Of a stretch of DNA of 64,000 bases, positions 1 through 8,558 are shown piece after piece. Origin of the DNA: Odoribacter splanchnicus DSM 20712 (GTDB lineage: Bacteria > Bacteroidota > Bacteroidia > Bacteroidales > Marinifilaceae). The DNA lies in assembly GCF_000190535.1 (NCBI RefSeq), contig NC_015160.1:868001-932000 (forward strand), written 5' to 3'. Below the pieces are notes generated by a model. That model had not been told where the DNA came from, searched no databases, and saw only the letters and a program-made list of their open reading frames with translations. The position numbers were made by a program, and so were the translations under genes. Position 1 is the first letter of the stretch; each line of letters opens with the position of its first letter.

Positions 1-1
1 C

Positions 2-1633
2 ACCGATGCCATGAAAACCGTTGAAGGAATCAGTGTTATCGATGTCGATCCCGGTAAGGCGACCAATCGTACTGTGGTGACTATGGTTGGAGAACCCGAA
101 CCGATTTGTGAAGCAGCTTTCCGGGCAGTCAAGAAAGCCGCCGAATTAATCGATATGACCAAACACAAGGGAGCTCATCCCCGCTTCGGAGCAACCGATG
201 TATGTCCATTGGTGCCGGTTTCCAATATCACGATGGAAGAAACCGTGGAATACGCCCGGAAATTAGCCGAGCGTATCGGCAAAGAGCTGAATATCCCGGT
301 ATATTGTTACGAAAGTGCTGCTTTTGTTCCGGAACGGAGAAATTTAGCTACTTGCCGGGCCGGAGAATATGAAGCTTTGGGAGAACGTCTTTCCAGTGAA
401 CAGTGGCATCCGGATTTCGGTCCCCGTGAACTGAATAGCTGGACTGCCAAGACCGGAGCTACAGCAGTCGGTGCCCGTAATTTTCTGGTCGCTTATAATG
501 TTAACCTGAATACCACCTCTACTCGCCGGGCCAACTCGATCGCTTTCGATGTACGCGAACGCGGAAGGGTGAAACGGGAAGGCAACCCGATCACCGGTAA
601 AAAAGTATTGGATGAAAAAGGAAAGCCGGTGATGATTCCGGGGAGCCTGAAATCTGTAAAAGCGATCGGCTGGTTTATAGAAGAATATGGAATAGCTCAG
701 ATCTCTATGAACCTGACGGATATTTCCGTGACTTCCATGCATGAAGCCTTCGACGAAGTTTGCCGTAAGGCTGCCGACCGGGGCATTCGGGTTACCGGTT
801 CCGAACTTGTCGGTGTACTTCCGTTAAAAGCGATGTTGGACGCCGGTCGGTATTTCCTGCGTAAACAACAACGTTCTACGGGGGTATCCGACAAAGAGCT
901 GATCAAAATAGCCGTCAAATCATTGGGATTGGACGAATTATATCCTTTCGATCCGAAAAAGAAGATCATCGAATATATTCTCGAGGAAGAAGCTTCGAAA
1001 GGTAAGAAAAAACTGGTAGACATGACTTTAACCGATTTTGCCGACGAAACGGCTTCTGAATCTCCGGCTCCCGGTGGGGGGTCGATCTCTGCCTATATGG
1101 GGGCCTTGGGTGCCGCTCTCGGTTCGATGGTCGCCAACCTCTCCTCACACAAACGGGGATGGGACGACCGTTGGGAAGAATTTAGCGATTGGGCTGAAAA
1201 AGGAAAAGTATATCAGACTGAATTGATCAAACTGGTGGACGAAGACACCAATGCTTTCAATAAGATCATGGATGCTTTCAGTTTGCCTAAAAAATCCGAA
1301 GAAGAAAAAGCTGCCCGGCAGAAAGCTGTTCAGGATGCTACCCGCTATGCTACCGAAGTACCGTTCAAAACGATGAAACAATGTTACGAATGTATGTCTG
1401 TAGCCAAAGCTATGGCTGAAATAGGTAACCCGAATTCCGTAACGGATGCCGGCGTAGGTGCATTGGCAGCACGCGCCGGAGTCATGGGAGCATTTCTGAA
1501 TGTAAAAATCAATGCAGCCGGATTGGAAGATAAGGAATTTGCAGCTCAAATCATACGCGAAGGTGAAGCTATCGTGGAAAAAGCCAATGAACTGGAAGCT
1601 GAAATTTTGAAGATTGTAAATTCAAAAATCTAA
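2..1633 (+). CDS. ftcD: Glutamate formimidoyltransferase / formimidoyltetrahydrofolate cyclodeaminase, 5' end outside window
   Basis: Bifunctional enzyme of histidine breakdown. It moves the formimino group from formiminoglutamate to tetrahydrofolate, then releases ammonia to give methenyl-THF. The frame is open to the left edge (T-D-A before the first Met), and the usual N-terminal segment with the VPNFSEGR-type motif is missing, so the true start lies upstream. Visible residues 1 to about 320 form the formiminotransferase part (IDVDPGKATNRTVVT, HPRFGATDVCPLVP). About 335-540 is the cyclodeaminase, with the SPAPGGGSISA glycine-rich loop. The fusion is the standard Bacteroidetes arrangement. 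Other hut genes probably lie to the left (inference). A strong terminator follows. Identity is secure from the paired domains. Confidence 0.95.
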   Translation, partial: TDAMKTVEGISVIDVDPGKATNRTVVTMVGEPEPICEAAFRAVKKAAELIDMTKHKGAHPRFGATDVCPLVPVSNITMEETVEYARKLAERIGKELNIPVYCYESAAFVPERRNLATCRAGEYEALGERLSSEQWHPDFGPRELNSWTAKTGATAVGARNFLVAYNVNLNTTSTRRANSIAFDVRERGRVKREGNPITGKKVLDEKGKPVMIPGSLKSVKAIGWFIEEYGIAQISMNLTDISVTSMHEAFDEVCRKAADRGIRVTGSELVGVLPLKAMLDAGRYFLRKQQRSTGVSDKELIKIAVKSLGLDELYPFDPKKKIIEYILEEEASKGKKKLVDMTLTDFADETASESPAPGGGSISAYMGALGAALGSMVANLSSHKRGWDDRWEEFSDWAEKGKVYQTELIKLVDEDTNAFNKIMDAFSLPKKSEEEKAARQKAVQDATRYATEVPFKTMKQCYECMSVAKAMAEIGNPNSVTDAGVGALAARAGVMGAFLNVKINAAGLEDKEFAAQIIREGEAIVEKANELEAEILKIVNSKI

Positions 1634-1660
1634 GTTCCCGATCTATTGCTATGTTATATA

Positions 1661-1703
1661 AAATCGTTTAGCCGGGCCACCGGTTAAACGATTTGCTTTT
1701 TTT
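1661..1703 (+). terminator. Rho-independent terminator of ftcD
   Basis: AAATCGTTTA and TAAACGATTT form a 10-bp stem around a GC-rich loop that can pair further, followed by GC and a run of T. It starts 28 bp after the ftcD stop codon. Confidence 0.85.
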
Positions 1704-1770
1704 ATCACAGACTTTCTTACTTTCGATCGATTTTTCCGGATAGCAGGATAAAATATCGGGGGTTTTGCTT

Positions 1771-1778
1771 TATCTTTG
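1771..1778 (+). promoter_or_regulatory. Bacteroidetes -7 box (TATCTTTG)
   Basis: Exact match to the TAnnTTTG consensus, followed by GCGTACGT. The expected transcript start falls next to the ATG at 1786. It could serve the small ORF there or give the calcium ATPase mRNA a long leader. Confidence 0.55.
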
Positions 1779-1785
1779 CGTACGT

Positions 1786-2190
1786 ATGACAAAGCAGAAT
1801 TTAATAGTTAGAGAGATTTCAGGGATAACAAGGGTTTCAGAAATTAACCGTTGTGACTGTTGTCATTGGAAAAGGTACTTCTTTGGGGGGATACTGGTCG
1901 TTATCCTTACTGTTTTCCAGCAAGGAGCCGATCAGGAACCGATCTCTTTTGCCGGCCAGTATCCCGGAATCGAGACTGAATTTATTGCAGATTATACCCT
2001 GTATGGGGAGGACGACGAAAATTGTATCTGTCCATCCAGTTCGCGCAACCGGAAAAATCTATTACACTCTGTTGCTGAAAAATATCATTTTTCAACTTGC
2101 TTTTCTCCTGCGGGAGAAAGGAAAATAGTTTTTACACGTTTCTGCCCTATTCCCATATTGCGTTCTTTTTTATGCGTTTATAGAATTTGA
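1786..2190 (+). CDS. Hypothetical small protein, doubtful
   Basis: A 134-codon open frame fills most of the 625-bp gap between ftcD and the P-type ATPase. The start chosen is the ATG just after a consensus -7 box. The product has a Cys-rich stretch (CDCCHWK), then a plausible hydrophobic segment (YFFGGILVVILTVF, about residues 40-53), then a polar region with further cysteines. I do not recognise a family. A second frame is also open across much of the same stretch (1853-2128), which weakens the case. Alternatives are a decayed gene or a long 5' leader of the ATPase. Confidence 0.3.
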   Translation: MTKQNLIVREISGITRVSEINRCDCCHWKRYFFGGILVVILTVFQQGADQEPISFAGQYPGIETEFIADYTLYGEDDENCICPSSSRNRKNLLHSVAEKYHFSTCFSPAGERKIVFTRFCPIPILRSFLCVYRI

Positions 2191-2258
2191 AGTCAGCCAA
2201 TGCAATCAAAAAGATTATTTACGAATGGAAGAATTAAAATATACTACACACAGCTAAA

Positions 2259-4904
2259 ATGGAAACAAAACATTATTCCGGCTTGAACGATTCAGAAGTG
2301 CAGCAAAGCCGCAAACAATTTGGAGAAAATATCATCACTCCACCTCCGCATACTCCTTTGTGGAAACTTTTCCTTGAGAAATTTAAAGATCCGATTATCC
2401 GTATATTGTTGGTAGCAGCCGTCTTGTCGCTGATTATTTCTATCATGCACAATGAATATGCAGAGACGATCGGTATTTTCTTCGCTATATTTCTGGCTAC
2501 CGGAGTCGGTTTCTGGTTCGAAATGGATGCCAATAAAAAATTCGAATTATTGAACCAGGTCAATGATGATATACACATAAAGGTTCTTCGCAATGGAAAC
2601 ATACACGAAATACCTAAACGTGAAATTGTAGTCGGCGATATTGTCGTACTCGAGACCGGAGAAGAAATTCCCGCTGACGGAGAATTGATCGAAGCTATTT
2701 CTTTGCAAGTGAACGAATCTACCCTAACGGGCGAACCGGTCATCGATAAGACTACCGATCCTGCCGATTTCGATCCGGAGGCTACCTACCCTTCCAACAA
2801 AATCATGAGGGGTACCACTATAGTCAACGGGCATTGTGTCTACAAAGTAGAAAAAGTAGGTGACGCTACAGAATTCGGAAAAGTGGCCCAAAAATCTACA
2901 GAGATCAATCACGATAAAACTCCGCTCAGCAAACAACTGGAAGGCCTGGCCAAGTTTATCAGTATTATCGGTTTTACAGTTGCCGGGGTTACTTTTGTCG
3001 GATTACTTACAAAAGATATTATAGCCGGAATTTTCACTGCCGATACGATCTTCACTTTAGAAACGGCAGGAAGGATTTTGAAATATTTCATGGTTGCAGT
3101 CACTCTTATCGTTGTATCCGTCCCGGAAGGCTTACCGATGAGTGTTACACTAAGTCTTGCATTAAGCATGCGTAAAATGCTAAAGACGAACAATTTGGTA
3201 CGTAAGATGCATGCCTGCGAAACGATGGGAGCCACAACCGTTATCTGTACAGATAAGACAGGAACCCTGACTCAAAATCAAATGCAGGTTTATCAAACCC
3301 GGTTTTACGGTTTGCCGGACCAAGAACTGCAACAGGATAATCGCCTTCAGGTATTGATCAAGGAAGGGATTTCCATCAATTCAACGGCCTATCTGGAATA
3401 CGGTAACGATCAGATCAAGACCTTGGGAAATCCGACCGAAGCCGCTTTATTACTTTGGCTGCATCAGCAGAAGATCAATTATATGGATTACCGGGATAAT
3501 ACTGAAATTTTGGAACAATTGACCTTTTCTACCGAACGGAAATACATGGCAACCCTGGTCCGCTCCGTGCTGGAGGGAAAGCTTATTCTCTATCTGAAGG
3601 GAGCTCCCGAAATTGTATTCGCCAAATGTAAACAGGTAGAAACCCCCGCAGGTTTAGTTCCTGCACAAGAATATCATGCTACTGTAGAAAAAGAATTGCT
3701 GGACTTTCAGAATCAGGCGATGCGTACATTGGGATTTGCCTATAAGCTAGTAGATTCTGCTTCAGAAGGCGAGATCGAAGCTATCGCTCAGGAAGATTTT
3801 ATCTTTTTAGGAATTGCGGCGATTTCCGATCCGGTACGTCCGGATGTCCCCGCTGCAGTAGCCAAATGTTTGAATGCGGGAATCGATGTAAAGATTGTCA
3901 CCGGAGATACTCCGGCAACCGCCCGGGAAATCGGACGGCAGATCGGTATTTGGAAATCCGAAGATTCGGAGGAACAGATTATCACCGGAGTCGACTTTGA
4001 AAAATTGCCGGACGAAGAAGCGGCGAAACGGGTTTTGAAACTCAAAATAATGTGTCGTGCCCGCCCTACCGACAAACAACGTCTGGTCGAACTGCTGAAA
4101 CAATCGGGAGCAGTCGTAGCTGTAACCGGGGACGGTACAAACGATGCACCGGCATTGAATCATGCCGATGTGGGACTTTCCATGGGCTCCGGAACCTCGG
4201 TGGCTAAGGAAGCCAGTGATATTACTTTATTGGATGATTCGTTCAACAGTATTGCTACAGCCGTAATGTGGGGACGTTCGCTTTATCACAATATCCAACG
4301 TTTTATACTGTTTCAGCTGACGATCAACTTATCGGCTTTGCTGATTGTACTGATCGGTTCGATGTTCGGCCGGGAATTACCCTTGACTGTAACTCAAATG
4401 TTATGGGTGAACATGATCATTGATACATTCGCAGCAGCTGCCCTGGCTTCTCTCCCTCCCAACCCCAAAGTAATGAATGAAATGCCCCGCAAATCGACAG
4501 ATTTTATCATCAGTCCCAAGATGCGGAATTACATCCTGGGGATAGGACTTTCGTTTACGGTATTGCTGCTCGGCCTGATGTATTGGTTTACCATAAACGA
4601 CGGAGTCATGTCCCGACACGATCTGTCTGTATTTTTCACAACTTTTGTGATGCTACAGTTCTGGAATATGTTCAATGCGAAAGCTTTTCTTTCTCATGGC
4701 TCTGCATTCAAGAATTTAAAGGACAGTACCGGTTTCCTGATCGTTATGTTTATCATTCCCATCGGGCAGTATTTGATTGTACAATTCGGAGGAGAGGTAT
4801 TCCGTACCGTTCCTTTAAGTTGGAAAGACTGGGGGATCATTGTCGGTTTGACTTCGCTGGTACTGTGGATCGGTGAAATCCTCAGATTGATGAAGAAACA
4901 ATGA
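2259..4904 (+). CDS. Calcium-translocating P-type ATPase, PMCA-type (P2B)
   Basis: Inner-membrane cation pump of 881 residues, normal for the family. Visible in order: N-terminal cation ATPase domain; actuator motif TLTGEP; membrane-helix ion-binding motif PEGLPMSVTLSLA; phosphorylation motif DKTGTLT with the aspartate at residue 332; nucleotide-binding domain (KGAPE); hinge motif GDGTNDAPAL; and a C-terminal block of helices. PEGLP and the overall pattern fit plasma-membrane-type Ca2+ ATPases; calcium efflux is inferred from family. The start ATG gives the expected N-terminus (LNDSEVQQSRKQFGEN). The gene appears monocistronic and faces the next gene convergently across a set of hairpins. Confidence 0.93.
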   Translation: METKHYSGLNDSEVQQSRKQFGENIITPPPHTPLWKLFLEKFKDPIIRILLVAAVLSLIISIMHNEYAETIGIFFAIFLATGVGFWFEMDANKKFELLNQVNDDIHIKVLRNGNIHEIPKREIVVGDIVVLETGEEIPADGELIEAISLQVNESTLTGEPVIDKTTDPADFDPEATYPSNKIMRGTTIVNGHCVYKVEKVGDATEFGKVAQKSTEINHDKTPLSKQLEGLAKFISIIGFTVAGVTFVGLLTKDIIAGIFTADTIFTLETAGRILKYFMVAVTLIVVSVPEGLPMSVTLSLALSMRKMLKTNNLVRKMHACETMGATTVICTDKTGTLTQNQMQVYQTRFYGLPDQELQQDNRLQVLIKEGISINSTAYLEYGNDQIKTLGNPTEAALLLWLHQQKINYMDYRDNTEILEQLTFSTERKYMATLVRSVLEGKLILYLKGAPEIVFAKCKQVETPAGLVPAQEYHATVEKELLDFQNQAMRTLGFAYKLVDSASEGEIEAIAQEDFIFLGIAAISDPVRPDVPAAVAKCLNAGIDVKIVTGDTPATAREIGRQIGIWKSEDSEEQIITGVDFEKLPDEEAAKRVLKLKIMCRARPTDKQRLVELLKQSGAVVAVTGDGTNDAPALNHADVGLSMGSGTSVAKEASDITLLDDSFNSIATAVMWGRSLYHNIQRFILFQLTINLSALLIVLIGSMFGRELPLTVTQMLWVNMIIDTFAAAALASLPPNPKVMNEMPRKSTDFIISPKMRNYILGIGLSFTVLLLGLMYWFTINDGVMSRHDLSVFFTTFVMLQFWNMFNAKAFLSHGSAFKNLKDSTGFLIVMFIIPIGQYLIVQFGGEVFRTVPLSWKDWGIIVGLTSLVLWIGEILRLMKKQ

Positions 4905-4917
4905 GTCATAAGTCCAT

Positions 4918-5030
4918 TTTCTGGCAAAGCCAGAAAAAGATAAGGCTAACCTTCGGTTAACCGACGAGTGCCTTGCTGATTGGCGGAACCAGGTTCAGGA
5001 TTGAAAGTCAGAACCGAAAATCCGCCAATC
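4918..5030. repeat. Three consecutive hairpins between convergent genes
   Basis: Hairpin 1 (4918-4936): TTTCTGGC / GCCAGAAA with a 3-base loop. Hairpin 2 (4944-4962): GGCTAACC / GGTTAACC. Hairpin 3 (4978-5030): GATTGGCGGA / TCCGCCAATC with an inner GGTTC / GAACC pair. None has a good T-run, so they are not classic intrinsic terminators, but they probably end transcription from both sides. Confidence 0.6.
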
Positions 5031-5088
5031 CGCCAGGACCTCAGTTCAAATGATTTATAAACTAAATCTTATCGTCCCGATCAAGTCT

Positions 5089-5979
5089 TCACTCCTTCGA
5101 TAAGTCACTTTTCTCTTCCTGGGAATTCTCGCGGGATTTCGATAAGGTCTCTAAGAATTTGATCCTTTCCTTACAAAATTTTTTGATTACTTTCTCTGTT
5201 TTGCAGGTAAAAGTCAGACAGCGGGTCAACAGATCGGAGTTGACGGTATACGGATAGCTGAAGCGGGTTTTATAACTAAAAGATTGCAAGCGTCCGAATA
5301 AAGTCCATTCGGTCAATTGTCCGTCTCCATACCACAAGGCAGCAATTTCTTTCGTACAGTATCTGATTTTCAGGTAAGTCGTCACCAGATCTTCTCTCCC
5401 TTCGGCCAGAAAGCCATAATGTACCATATTTCCGGCCCGAAGAAATTGGACGACAGCCTGATACAAATAATAAGCGGCTAAACGGGGAATACCACCGTCG
5501 ATATGTCGCTGTGCATCTTGCAGAAAAGCTCTTCCTAAGGCCAGACACTGATCGGAAAGGCCGACAATTTGCTGATAAGAACGGGTCGGTTTATAAGCGA
5601 CAGACTCTTTTAAAATACAATTTTCACTCTCATACAACAAGATCCCCTCTTTTCTAATTGCATAGAAAAAATAACTTAAAGAAGTGCGATGATGAATAAA
5701 TTCAGCTGTAAAAATATGAAGGGACAGATTCTTCTCCTTCCGGTTATCAAGCGGATAATGAGTCTTTAAATATCCGACCAACTCCCTAACCGTCAGCGTC
5801 GGTTTTTCCTCCATGATAACAAGCATTTCATACCCTTTCAAAGCGTTATGAAAGTCCATACCTGCATAATAACCGAACAAAATAACCATCTGAGGATGAA
5901 TATACTCACAAATAAGATCTGTTAGCTTGTGGAGTTCTTCCATGTTCTGACAAGCTGGTACCATTGGAATTGTCTTCAT
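5089..5979 (-). CDS. Degenerate nucleotidyltransferase plus HEPN-like protein
   Basis: 296 residues, resembling the MNT-HEPN fusions common in Bacteroidales. Residues about 20-75 look like a minimal nucleotidyltransferase fold, but the signature is eroded. Instead of LFGS-x-A-x-G it reads LFGYYAG (34-40), and the acidic residues normally carried by an SDIDLLV-like strand are replaced (KGYEMLVIM). Residues about 135-270 are helical with a HEPN-like feel (IPRLAAYYLYQAVVQFLRAG). The C-terminus is highly charged. Catalysis by the first domain looks unlikely. The role is unknown; RNA or nucleotide binding, or a relic of a MNT/HEPN toxin-antitoxin module, are possibilities. It is monocistronic, with a long upstream region carrying a structured element. 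Confidence 0.7.
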   Translation of the reverse strand: MKTIPMVPACQNMEELHKLTDLICEYIHPQMVILFGYYAGMDFHNALKGYEMLVIMEEKPTLTVRELVGYLKTHYPLDNRKEKNLSLHIFTAEFIHHRTSLSYFFYAIRKEGILLYESENCILKESVAYKPTRSYQQIVGLSDQCLALGRAFLQDAQRHIDGGIPRLAAYYLYQAVVQFLRAGNMVHYGFLAEGREDLVTTYLKIRYCTKEIAALWYGDGQLTEWTLFGRLQSFSYKTRFSYPYTVNSDLLTRCLTFTCKTEKVIKKFCKERIKFLETLSKSRENSQEEKSDLSKE

Positions 5980-6079
5980 AACCGTTAAGTTTTTAATTAG
6001 AGAAATTTTACAATTACCCCGTCAAATCTCTATATCATCCAAATCCGGAATATATACACATAAAAAATCGGCCCTTGAA

Positions 6080-6227
6080 CTGATGGGGTGCCAATAATAT
6101 TTTACAAAAAATTACCAGGTTTTTCACCTGCCCCATCAGCCAAGAACCGAATATTTAAAGCAGCAGGCAACCGAATGCCTGCTACGTTAATCAACAGTCC
6201 TAAGCTGCTTTGTAAAATATATTGGCA
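6080..6227. repeat. Structured non-coding element with overlapping inverted repeats
   Basis: Four inverted-repeat pairs are packed into 148 bp. A: CTGATGGGG 6080-6088 with CCCCATCAG 6131-6139. B: a 20-nt arm at 6089-6108 (TGCCAATAATATTTTACAAA) with its complement at 6209-6227, one base shorter. C: AGCAGGCA 6162-6169 with TGCCTGCT 6176-6183. D: AAAGCAGC 6157-6164 with GCTGCTTT 6204-6211. A and B interlock, so they are mutually exclusive or form a pseudoknot. It lies in the 474-bp divergent gap upstream of both flanking genes. The class is unknown. Confidence 0.6.
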
Positions 6228-6426
6228 TTACAAAGATAGGACAATTTTTCATTATATCCATATAAAATTGGAATAATTTTCATATTTATTTCACCAAGCT
6301 ATCGTTTAACAGGTTAAAGATAAGTCTTTTTTATTTAAATCGCCATTATTTTTATTTATAATTTTGTATTTTCGGATAGTTTGTCCAATTTAAAACACAT
6401 GTTTCTTATCTTATATCTTTATTTCT

Positions 6427-6434
6427 TATCTTTG
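6427..6434 (+). promoter_or_regulatory. -7 box of the Nudix gene (TATCTTTG)
   Basis: Exact TAnnTTTG consensus 20 bp before the ATG at 6454, within a strongly AT-rich stretch. Confidence 0.7.
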
Positions 6435-6453
6435 TCAAATCAGTAATAGAAAT

Positions 6454-7095
6454 ATGAAAACCAGAAAAATCAGAACTGCTTTATATAATGTCCTTCCCGG
6501 AGAAAAAGCACATGCTCTCATGGCTCCTCGCCCGAAGTATATCGAAGGAATCGAAGGCGTACATCCCTGTCCTCCTGTCAATAGTGCCATCCTTGCCTTA
6601 ATCGTTCCTTTTGAAAACGAATTGGCCCTTCCTCTCATCAAACGGGTAAACCGGGGAAAATATCATGGCGGACAAATTGCTTTTCCCGGTGGAAAGATGG
6701 AAAAAGAAGATGCCGATGCTTTACAGACAGCTTTACGGGAATGTCACGAAGAAATAGGAGTACCCGAAGAAAAAGTGTCTATCCTGGGAGTATTGAGCGA
6801 TATCTATATTCCTTTGAGCAATTTCAATATTACTCCGATTGTCGGGACAACATTACAATTACCTGATTTTATCTTATCCCAGGATGAAGTGGAAAAAGTC
6901 ATTTTAGTAAAATTAAGGGATCTTTTCGATGACCGGAATAAAACCACACACTCTTTTGTACGACACGATCATAAAATTATTGCACCGGGATATAAGATCG
7001 GAGAGAATTTTATTTGGGGAGCCACTGCAATGATTATTGCAGAATTAGAGCAATTAATGAAAACCAATACTTTCAATCATTTAGGAAAGCTGTAA
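6454..7095 (+). CDS. Nudix hydrolase, probable CoA pyrophosphatase
   Basis: 213 residues with a single Nudix domain. The stretch IAFPGGKMEKEDAD...ALRECHEEIG is the Nudix box in the form used by CoA diphosphatases (NUDT7/8, YeaB-like), which hydrolyse CoA and its derivatives to phosphopantetheine and 3',5'-ADP. The LPLIKRVNRGKYHGGQ lead-in also fits that subgroup. Substrate is inferred from this resemblance only. Its own consensus promoter lies 20 bp upstream. The downstream gene is convergent (51-bp gap), so the gene is probably monocistronic. Confidence 0.85.
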   Translation: MKTRKIRTALYNVLPGEKAHALMAPRPKYIEGIEGVHPCPPVNSAILALIVPFENELALPLIKRVNRGKYHGGQIAFPGGKMEKEDADALQTALRECHEEIGVPEEKVSILGVLSDIYIPLSNFNITPIVGTTLQLPDFILSQDEVEKVILVKLRDLFDDRNKTTHSFVRHDHKIIAPGYKIGENFIWGATAMIIAELEQLMKTNTFNHLGKL

Positions 7096-7145
7096 GGCTA
7101 TTTTAGCATTGCAATTGGGGCTGTAGCCGAATTGCAATGCCAGAT

Positions 7146-7898
7146 TTATTTTTTCCGGCATACCAGATAAAGGGGATGATAGCTCAGCGGACAATACCCG
7201 TCTGTCAGGAAACGGATTTTGTAGTCTTCACAAAACTCGTGAAGACGTCCTTTGGTCCAGGCTGTCGGTAGACTGGTTGCATTCACTCCGGTTTTCTTTA
7301 CATGCCGAAGAATATCCAGGGGATCGGAAAATTTTAGCGTATGTATCTGCTCTTCGGTATACAATATATCGTATTCTGAAGACAACCAGGCACTTAATTC
7401 CCCTATAGAACGATATTCCAGTCCTTGTCCGGTTACAGCTTTCAATTCTTTAAAATTATTCTTCCCGAAAGTACTGAAAATCAACCATCCGTTTGTATTA
7501 AGATGAGCTGCTAATTTAGCAAAAGTAGCCCGGGGATGAGCCAGCCATTGAAAAGTCGAAGCAGAAACGATCAAATCGAATTTCCCGGTCAAAGGTATTT
7601 GTTCGATATCCCCGTTCAGCCCGTGTGAGACAGGCAACTGGCATCTGTCTATCGTTTTCCGGCACATCTGCTCGACCAAATCATTCACCCAAAATTGCTG
7701 ATCCTCCCAAAGCCGGTTGATTTTTTCGGATAAGAGTCCGGTGCCACACCCGATTTCCAAGGTCCGGGAAGAATAAGGTACATATTCCTGTAATAATTCT
7801 ACCAGGCGCTGTACAATCCATTTCTGAACGGTTGCATTATCTTCATAGCTATCGACGCTCCGTCGGAAACGGCATTCTATTTCAGTCTTATCGATCAT
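7146..7898 (-). CDS. bioC: Malonyl-ACP O-methyltransferase BioC
   Basis: SAM-dependent methyltransferase of 250 residues. It caps malonyl-ACP as a methyl ester so that fatty acid synthesis can build the pimeloyl chain of biotin. The SAM-binding motif LEIGCGTGLL lies near residue 47, and an SASTFQWL motif typical of BioC follows at about 112. It is the last gene of the leftward biotin operon, 6 bp after bioG. The pairing with bioG as methyl-ester cleaver makes the assignment firm. Confidence 0.92.
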   Translation of the reverse strand: MIDKTEIECRFRRSVDSYEDNATVQKWIVQRLVELLQEYVPYSSRTLEIGCGTGLLSEKINRLWEDQQFWVNDLVEQMCRKTIDRCQLPVSHGLNGDIEQIPLTGKFDLIVSASTFQWLAHPRATFAKLAAHLNTNGWLIFSTFGKNNFKELKAVTGQGLEYRSIGELSAWLSSEYDILYTEEQIHTLKFSDPLDILRHVKKTGVNATSLPTAWTKGRLHEFCEDYKIRFLTDGYCPLSYHPLYLVCRKK

Positions 7899-7904
7899 AC
7901 TTTG

Positions 7905-8558
7905 CTATTTTTCTAAAATTTCTCTCCAACTCCGAAACCGATAAAACGGATAATGTCCGCCGGGTAAAGAAACGGCAGGAATCCCTTCTTTCTTACACCA
8001 GTTCAATTGATTCTGTGCAGGAAATACCGAGTCTTTTTCCGAAATGTAACTTTTATCCCAATTCAGTTTTCCTTTTACACCAGAGCATAACTCCCGTATA
8101 CGACACAACTCTTCGCATACTTCTTCGATTCCACGATTCGGTTTTTGTCCGCTGAATTTCCGGCATTCGTCAGCCCCATCGAGCATCCTCAGAAAGAACT
8201 TTTCCCGTCCTCTCTCATTCATTCCTTTTTCTGTAAGCTCATAAATTTTGACCGGAATTCCATATTCATCGTCGACCGGACGTGTAGTTCCATTCAATGC
8301 GACACATCGCTCCGGTTTCATTTCAAGCCTGGAGATTACCCGATCTGCGGCCCACACTCCCATCGACCAGGCGACCACATAAATGCAGCGGTAATACCCT
8401 AAATCCGGAAAAGCAAAATCTAACGAACGGTAATCATAACACATCAGCACATCATCTTCTATTTGCAGATGAGATACACCGGCAGCATCCATTCCCCAAC
8501 CATGGAAGAAAACGATCACCCGATCGGAACCTTTTTTGTTCAACCACTCTATTCGCAT
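7905..8558 (-). CDS. bioG: Pimeloyl-ACP methyl ester esterase BioG (DUF452)
   Basis: Alpha/beta hydrolase that removes the methyl ester from pimeloyl-ACP methyl ester, replacing BioH of enterobacteria. The oxyanion region reads VFFHGWGMD, and the nucleophile sits in AWSMG. The C-terminal GGHYPFY likely carries the catalytic His. I take the ATG at 8558 (MRIEWLN, 217 residues); a GTG three codons further upstream is the alternative. It overlaps the end of bioF by 10 bp, so translation is probably coupled. Confidence 0.92.
   Translation of the reverse strand: MRIEWLNKKGSDRVIVFFHGWGMDAAGVSHLQIEDDVLMCYDYRSLDFAFPDLGYYRCIYVVAWSMGVWAADRVISRLEMKPERCVALNGTTRPVDDEYGIPVKIYELTEKGMNERGREKFFLRMLDGADECRKFSGQKPNRGIEEVCEELCRIRELCSGVKGKLNWDKSYISEKDSVFPAQNQLNWCKKEGIPAVSLPGGHYPFYRFRSWREILEK

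Noticed and set aside
2..40. Truncated ftcD as a pseudogene
   Set aside because: The frame is open to the window edge, so the missing start is an artefact of the cut.
1634..2258. A known riboswitch upstream of the cation ATPase
   Set aside because: I looked for the yybP-ykoY manganese motif and did not find its conserved core.
6088..6276. A 62-codon plus-strand frame
   Set aside because: It lies almost wholly inside the interlocking inverted repeats and has no family resemblance.
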